From Tildeniella torsiva UHER 1998/13D (GTDB lineage Bacteria > Cyanobacteriota > Cyanobacteriia > Phormidesmidales > Phormidesmidaceae), in contig JAHHIH010000003.1 of assembly GCA_019358835.1 (NCBI GenBank), positions 1 to 64,000 on the forward strand: a stretch of 64,000 nt of DNA. Reading direction: 5' to 3'. This document shows positions 60,565-64,000 of this stretch, piece by piece; within the stretch, counting starts at the first letter, position 1; each line of letters opens with the position of its first letter. Made by a program: the position numbers and the translations under genes. The notes beneath the pieces are model-generated. The model was given only the letters and a program-made list of their open reading frames with translations. It did not search any database and was not told the DNA's origin.

Positions 60565-61356
60565 GTGGTCAAGCCAGTGGTGCTGTCTCGGGTGGGGGTG
60601 ATTGCCCGCACCGTATTTTTAGAGGTGATCCGCGATCGCATTCTCTACCTGGTGGCCCTGTTCGCCCTGCTGCTGGTGATCGCTCGGGTGCTGCTGCCCG
60701 ACATCTCCGCCGGGGCCGAAAACAAGATTTTGCTGGATCTGGGTCTGGCGGGCATTCACCTGCTGAGCGTAGTGGTGGCGGTGTTTGTGGGCACCGGCCT
60801 GATCAACAAAGAAATTGAAAAGCGCACGGTGCTGGTGCTGATTGCCAAGCCCGTCAGCCGGGCCGAGTTCATCGTGGGCAAGCACCTGGGCCTGACGGCG
60901 GTGCTGGCGGTGCTGATCGCCGCCCTAGGTGCCATTTTTATCGTGGTACTGGGGGTCAGCGGCGTGCCATTTTCTCTGGGCAGCATTGGGCTGGCGCTGC
61001 TGTTTATGACCCTGGAGGCGGCGCTGCTGGTGGCCGTGGCCATGGTGTTTGGGGTGTTTACCAGCTCGCTGCTAGCCACGCTGCTAACTTTCGCAGTGTA
61101 CCTGATGGGCCACCTCAGCCAAGACCTGGTGGCCTTTGGCAACCTCAGCGAGACCCCAGCGGTGCAGCGCCTCACCAATGTGCTCTACCTGATGCTGCCC
61201 GATCTAGAACGCCTCAACCTGCGCAATGGGGCAGCCTACGGCTTTGAACTGCTGCCCACCGCCCCAGAACTTTGGGGCCACGCCCTCTACGGGCTGCTGT
61301 ACACGGGGCTGCTGCTGGCCTTAGCCAGCCTGATCTTCTCGCGCCGCCAGTTTTGA
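60565..61356 (+). CDS. fraE: FraE-type ABC-2 permease protein
   Basis: 263 residues with six hydrophobic helices (about 30-260), of the ABC-2 permease fold. VGVIARTVFLEVIRDRILYLVALFALLLVIARVLLPD and INKEIEKRTVLVLIAKPVSRAEFIVGKHLGL are the characteristic N-terminal segments. In Anabaena, fraE follows fraC and fraD and is needed for filament integrity and heterocyst maturation. Start is GTG 60565 with a GGAG overlapping it. No ATPase gene is adjacent, as in other fra operons. Convergent with the DUF1206 gene. Confidence 0.82.
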   Translation: MVKPVVLSRVGVIARTVFLEVIRDRILYLVALFALLLVIARVLLPDISAGAENKILLDLGLAGIHLLSVVVAVFVGTGLINKEIEKRTVLVLIAKPVSRAEFIVGKHLGLTAVLAVLIAALGAIFIVVLGVSGVPFSLGSIGLALLFMTLEAALLVAVAMVFGVFTSSLLATLLTFAVYLMGHLSQDLVAFGNLSETPAVQRLTNVLYLMLPDLERLNLRNGAAYGFELLPTAPELWGHALYGLLYTGLLLALASLIFSRRQF

Positions 61357-61422
61357 GCCTGCATTCGAGGGCAAAACTATCCCTGGAGTTTTGGCAGTCT
61401 GATATTTAGAGGTAGGCTACCT

Positions 61423-62304
61423 TCAGATAACCCTGAGAGGACTGGTCGGAAATTTGCGGTAAAGGGCGGCGACTACCATGTAGACCGCGTAGGCGATAAA
61501 CCCAAAGGCGATCGCCCCCAGCCAAATTTTTCCCCAATAGTCATCGTCTAACTGATCAAACACATAGCTGAGACCTCCGGCTGAATCAGAATCTAAAAAG
61601 TAAGCAGCCTTAACTAAGTAGCTGCCGACTAAGACAAAACTGACTCCCCGAGCTGTAATGCCAAGCTTGCCAATCCAGACCACCCACCGCTTGACCGAAC
61701 TGTCGAGTTCGGCGCGAAACTGACTAATGTAGCTGCCGGTAAACGCCCCGTAAATATAGGTCATACCAACTCCGATAATGCAGCAGCCCACTGCAAAAAG
61801 CACCCAGGGGCCGATGATACGCTCAAACAGCACCGACGCCACATCTTCGAAGGTGTCATCAAAGTCAAAGACTAAGCCTAGGGCCAGATTGCCAGCGGTT
61901 CGGGCGATGCCGAAGTAGGCCAAGCCGCTGGCTCCATAGCCACACCGCTGAATCACCTGGCGAATACCGAGATCTTCTGAACCCCCTGGGTCAAAGAGAG
62001 CCTGAATCAAGCGCCACAGCACGTACCCCAGCAGCCCCAGGGCCAGCAGCCCCAGGATCACGCTACCCAGGGGTTGTCGGCCCAGGGTAACTAAAACCCC
62101 CTCGCTGCCAGACACCTTTTGGCCGTAGCGCAAGTCGTGGATGGCAAACAACCCAATCAAGCCGTAGAGCAGCCCCTTGGCTGCGTGGCCAACGCGAATA
62201 AACTGCTGCACCTGGGGGATTTTAATTAAGCCGTAGGCCCGCCGCCGCGCTGCACCCATCACCTGCTGCAGGTAATGACGAATCAGGCGTTTGGGTCGGC
62301 GCAT
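61423..62304 (-). CDS. DUF1206 membrane protein
   Basis: 293 residues with six transmembrane helices arranged as three repeats of two. The repeated element is F(I/L)RVGHAAKGLLYGLIGLFAI, RCGYGASGLAYFGIARTA and KLGITARGVSFVLVGSYL, each starting with a short basic turn. This is the DUF1206 signature. Its function is unknown. It is 66 bp from the fraE stop in the opposite orientation. Confidence 0.9.
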   Translation of the reverse strand: MRRPKRLIRHYLQQVMGAARRRAYGLIKIPQVQQFIRVGHAAKGLLYGLIGLFAIHDLRYGQKVSGSEGVLVTLGRQPLGSVILGLLALGLLGYVLWRLIQALFDPGGSEDLGIRQVIQRCGYGASGLAYFGIARTAGNLALGLVFDFDDTFEDVASVLFERIIGPWVLFAVGCCIIGVGMTYIYGAFTGSYISQFRAELDSSVKRWVVWIGKLGITARGVSFVLVGSYLVKAAYFLDSDSAGGLSYVFDQLDDDYWGKIWLGAIAFGFIAYAVYMVVAALYRKFPTSPLRVI

Positions 62305-62389
62305 GGCGGTGGTCAGGTTCTATCCAACGACGAGAATGACGTTGGCCGGGCTGAGGCTGGAGATCTCAATTAGACAACAAAGCCAGCTC

Positions 62390-62968
62390 CTAGACATCGC
62401 CCAAAGGAGCGTCATTGCCCACAGTTTTGCGGGCGGCCAGCGCGGCAGCCAGCAGGCTGACGCCACTGAGCAGCAGGCTAATACCCACATACAGGCCGAT
62501 CAGCCACAGGGCGCTGACGGGCCAGCGGTTGAGCACCATAATGCCCAGAATCAGGGTAACCACACCGTTGAGGGCCACCAGCCACGACATGCTGCGGCCC
62601 GCCTTTTGGGTAAAGGCCATCACAATGGTAAAAACGCCCTCAACAATGAACAAAACGCCAAAGGCAAAGGTAAGGGCCAGCAGCGCCGCCCCCAGGTTAA
62701 ACAGAATATAAAGGCCCGCCACAGCGTAGAAAATACCGACGATCAGGTTGAGCCAAAACCCTCTGACCGGATGCGATCGAAAGGACTGAATCACCATGAC
62801 GATGCCGCTGATCAGGGAAATCCATCCCATCATGGCGGTGAAAAAGGCGGAGGCCACCATGGGCGAAATGATTGCCAAGGTGCCCAGCACAATCAGCGCA
62901 ATGCTGAGAAAAATCACCCAATTAGTTGACTTTTTAATCTCTTCGCTAGACAAAAAATCCGTTGTCAT
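62390..62968 (-). CDS. HdeD family membrane protein (DUF308)
   Basis: 192 residues with six hydrophobic helices arranged in pairs; the helix-loop motif LISGIVMVIQSFRSHPVRGFWLNLIVGIFYAVAGLYIL is typical of the HdeD family, named after an acid-resistance gene of E. coli. The N-terminus (MTTDFLSSEEIKKSTN) is soluble. Function in cyanobacteria is unknown. A GAGGAAAC-type ribosome site lies five bases before ATG. It precedes the DUF1206 gene on the same strand by 85 bp. Confidence 0.9.
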   Translation of the reverse strand: MTTDFLSSEEIKKSTNWVIFLSIALIVLGTLAIISPMVASAFFTAMMGWISLISGIVMVIQSFRSHPVRGFWLNLIVGIFYAVAGLYILFNLGAALLALTFAFGVLFIVEGVFTIVMAFTQKAGRSMSWLVALNGVVTLILGIMVLNRWPVSALWLIGLYVGISLLLSGVSLLAAALAARKTVGNDAPLGDV

Positions 62969-63179
62969 GATCGTTTCCTCTTCTTTCGTTATTAAGGGGG
63001 CGGCGAAATTTGCAGCGGTGAACTGAAACGACTAAAAAAATTGTATGTCGCCGAGAAAGTTAGTGAAATTAATAGATGTAAACCTTGCCCATCAATGGAC
63101 TTGGGGCGATCGCTCACCCCCCTTAATCCCACAGTATTGCCTTCCCTAAAAAGCAAGATGGATCTAAAAAACCAGCTCT

Positions 63180-64000
63180 CTAAACTGCCGCTTCATCGCG
63201 ACTGTAGAGAATCTGCATTACCCGCGAGCCCGGCTCGCAGAGGGCGTCGCGGGCTACCACAGCGACTTCGCCCGCCACGCTAGCCCGGTACTCGGCCACC
63301 ACATCCCCAAAGGCATTGCGCTGAATCGCGACGGGTTGATCAGGGATGACGCGATCGCGCAAATCCACCAGCAGCTCTAAAAAACCGCCTGTGGTGGCGC
63401 GAATCGTTTCCAGCGCGTCGCCGTAGACCGTGCCCACCTCGGCAGCGGTGCGTCCCAGGGGGCCATCGACTAAACCGTAGTGCTTGAGAACGTTGAGGCT
63501 GCCCTCCACCGCCAGCGCAATTTTGCTGGCGTCAAACCGTCTGGGGCCACCAATTTCCACCGTCAGGGCCGGAATGCCCGCCGCGACCAGGGCCGTTTCG
63601 AGGGTGCCCACTAGCCCCGGATCGTTTTGAATTTGCTCCACCGGAAACAGCTCGGCCATTTGCCGCACCGTGGGCTGGCGCAGATCGGCAAACAGAAACA
63701 GGGTAAAGTCGCTGCCGGTGGTCACCGTGTGGTAGTCGATCACCAGGTCTACGTTGGTGATCAGCAGGCGATTCCACAGCAGCCCGGCGTGGCGCGTGGC
63801 GGCATTGACGCCGGTTTCATCGCCGGGCCAGACCCGGTTCATGTCAACCTGGGAGCCGCCGCCCTGGGCCGTCAGCCAGTGCGATCGCGTGTACTCCACC
63901 GCCGGGCGCGACACCCCTAGCACCGCCACCACGCTGCCCGCCATCGCCGTGGGGTCGAGCTGGGCCATCACCCGCTGGGCCGCATCGATGCCACTCACCT
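63180..64000 (-). CDS. Succinylglutamate desuccinylase/aspartoacylase family protein (partial)
   Basis: The gene runs off the right edge; at least 272 codons are present and the N-terminal 60-100 residues with the first zinc motif are missing. The visible part has DLVIDYHTVTTGSDFTLFLFADLRQ with the zinc-type His and Asp, PALTVEIGG with the catalytic Glu, and the C-terminal beta domain (GFLELLVDLRDRVIPDQPVAIQ). It is a metallo-carboxypeptidase-like deacylase of the M14 AstE/AspA group. The substrate cannot be read from this fragment. An apparent GTG at the edge is not the start. Confidence 0.87.
   Translation of the reverse strand, partial: VSGIDAAQRVMAQLDPTAMAGSVVAVLGVSRPAVEYTRSHWLTAQGGGSQVDMNRVWPGDETGVNAATRHAGLLWNRLLITNVDLVIDYHTVTTGSDFTLFLFADLRQPTVRQMAELFPVEQIQNDPGLVGTLETALVAAGIPALTVEIGGPRRFDASKIALAVEGSLNVLKHYGLVDGPLGRTAAEVGTVYGDALETIRATTGGFLELLVDLRDRVIPDQPVAIQRNAFGDVVAEYRASVAGEVAVVARDALCEPGSRVMQILYSRDEAAV

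Overview
The window is a stretch of cyanobacterial chromosome, most likely from a filamentous strain without a clear sign of heterocysts (Leptolyngbya/Nodosilinea-like is a guess). The evidence is the very frequent HIP1 octamer GCGATCGC (for example 2352-2359), ntcA, chlD, several families known almost only from cyanobacteria (DUF3155, DUF3084, a DUF3146-like protein, a cytochrome b6f haem-assembly protein) and a fraC-fraD-fraE operon for filament integrity. No transposase, prophage, CRISPR array or rRNA gene was seen. Most of the window is ordinary core genome.

Layout. 1-8.3 kb: glyQ, a class V aminotransferase, a GAF histidine kinase, DUF3155, a complex C assembly protein with a PadR regulator, DUF3084 and ntcA. 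8.3-11.5 kb: thrC with a MoaD/ThiS sulfur carrier, closed by a 58-bp perfect palindrome, then a type IV pilin. 11.5-21.7 kb: O-antigen ligase-like protein, cyclophilin, a small DUF4160/DUF2442 module, bifunctional PutA, a Uma2 nuclease, an antitoxin followed by a frameshifted PemK/MazF toxin, and a TPR protein. 21.8-29.2 kb: a PhnD/PhnC-type (selenate/phosphonate) ABC pair without a permease, an EEP-family hydrolase, surE, hemB, tRNA-Lys(UUU), class II aldolase and an inositol phosphatase. 29.3-36.3 kb: a giant membrane protein, a GT2 glycosyltransferase, NAD kinase and a YqgF-like nuclease. 36.7-48 kb: smc, PRC-barrel, DUF389, pentapeptide repeat, class III cyclase and chlD. 48.3-57.4 kb: two small proteins, one behind a strongly folded leader, a PAS/HisKA_2 kinase with its RR-PAS-GGDEF-EAL partner, an oxidoreductase-SelD fusion and a second PRC-barrel protein. 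57.6-64 kb: a tandem CobO protein, fraCDE, DUF1206, HdeD-like and a partial aspartoacylase-family gene at the right edge.

How the genes fit together: tetrapyrrole metabolism recurs (hemB, chlD, tandem CobO, haem attachment to b6f). Nitrogen and carbon control appear as ntcA, putA and fba. Selenium may link the ABC pair with the SelD fusion. Signalling is represented by three kinase/cyclase proteins and a c-di-GMP enzyme.

The least explained signals are non-coding or at domain boundaries: a 64-nt nested hairpin directly before the Shine-Dalgarno sequence of the 49000 gene; paired 14-bp palindromes before hemB; a 53-bp-period repeat before smc; a dispersed 26-bp hairpin repeat; and short tandem or G-rich insertions in the interdomain linkers of several multidomain proteins. 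No complete new multi-gene system could be established from the sequence alone.
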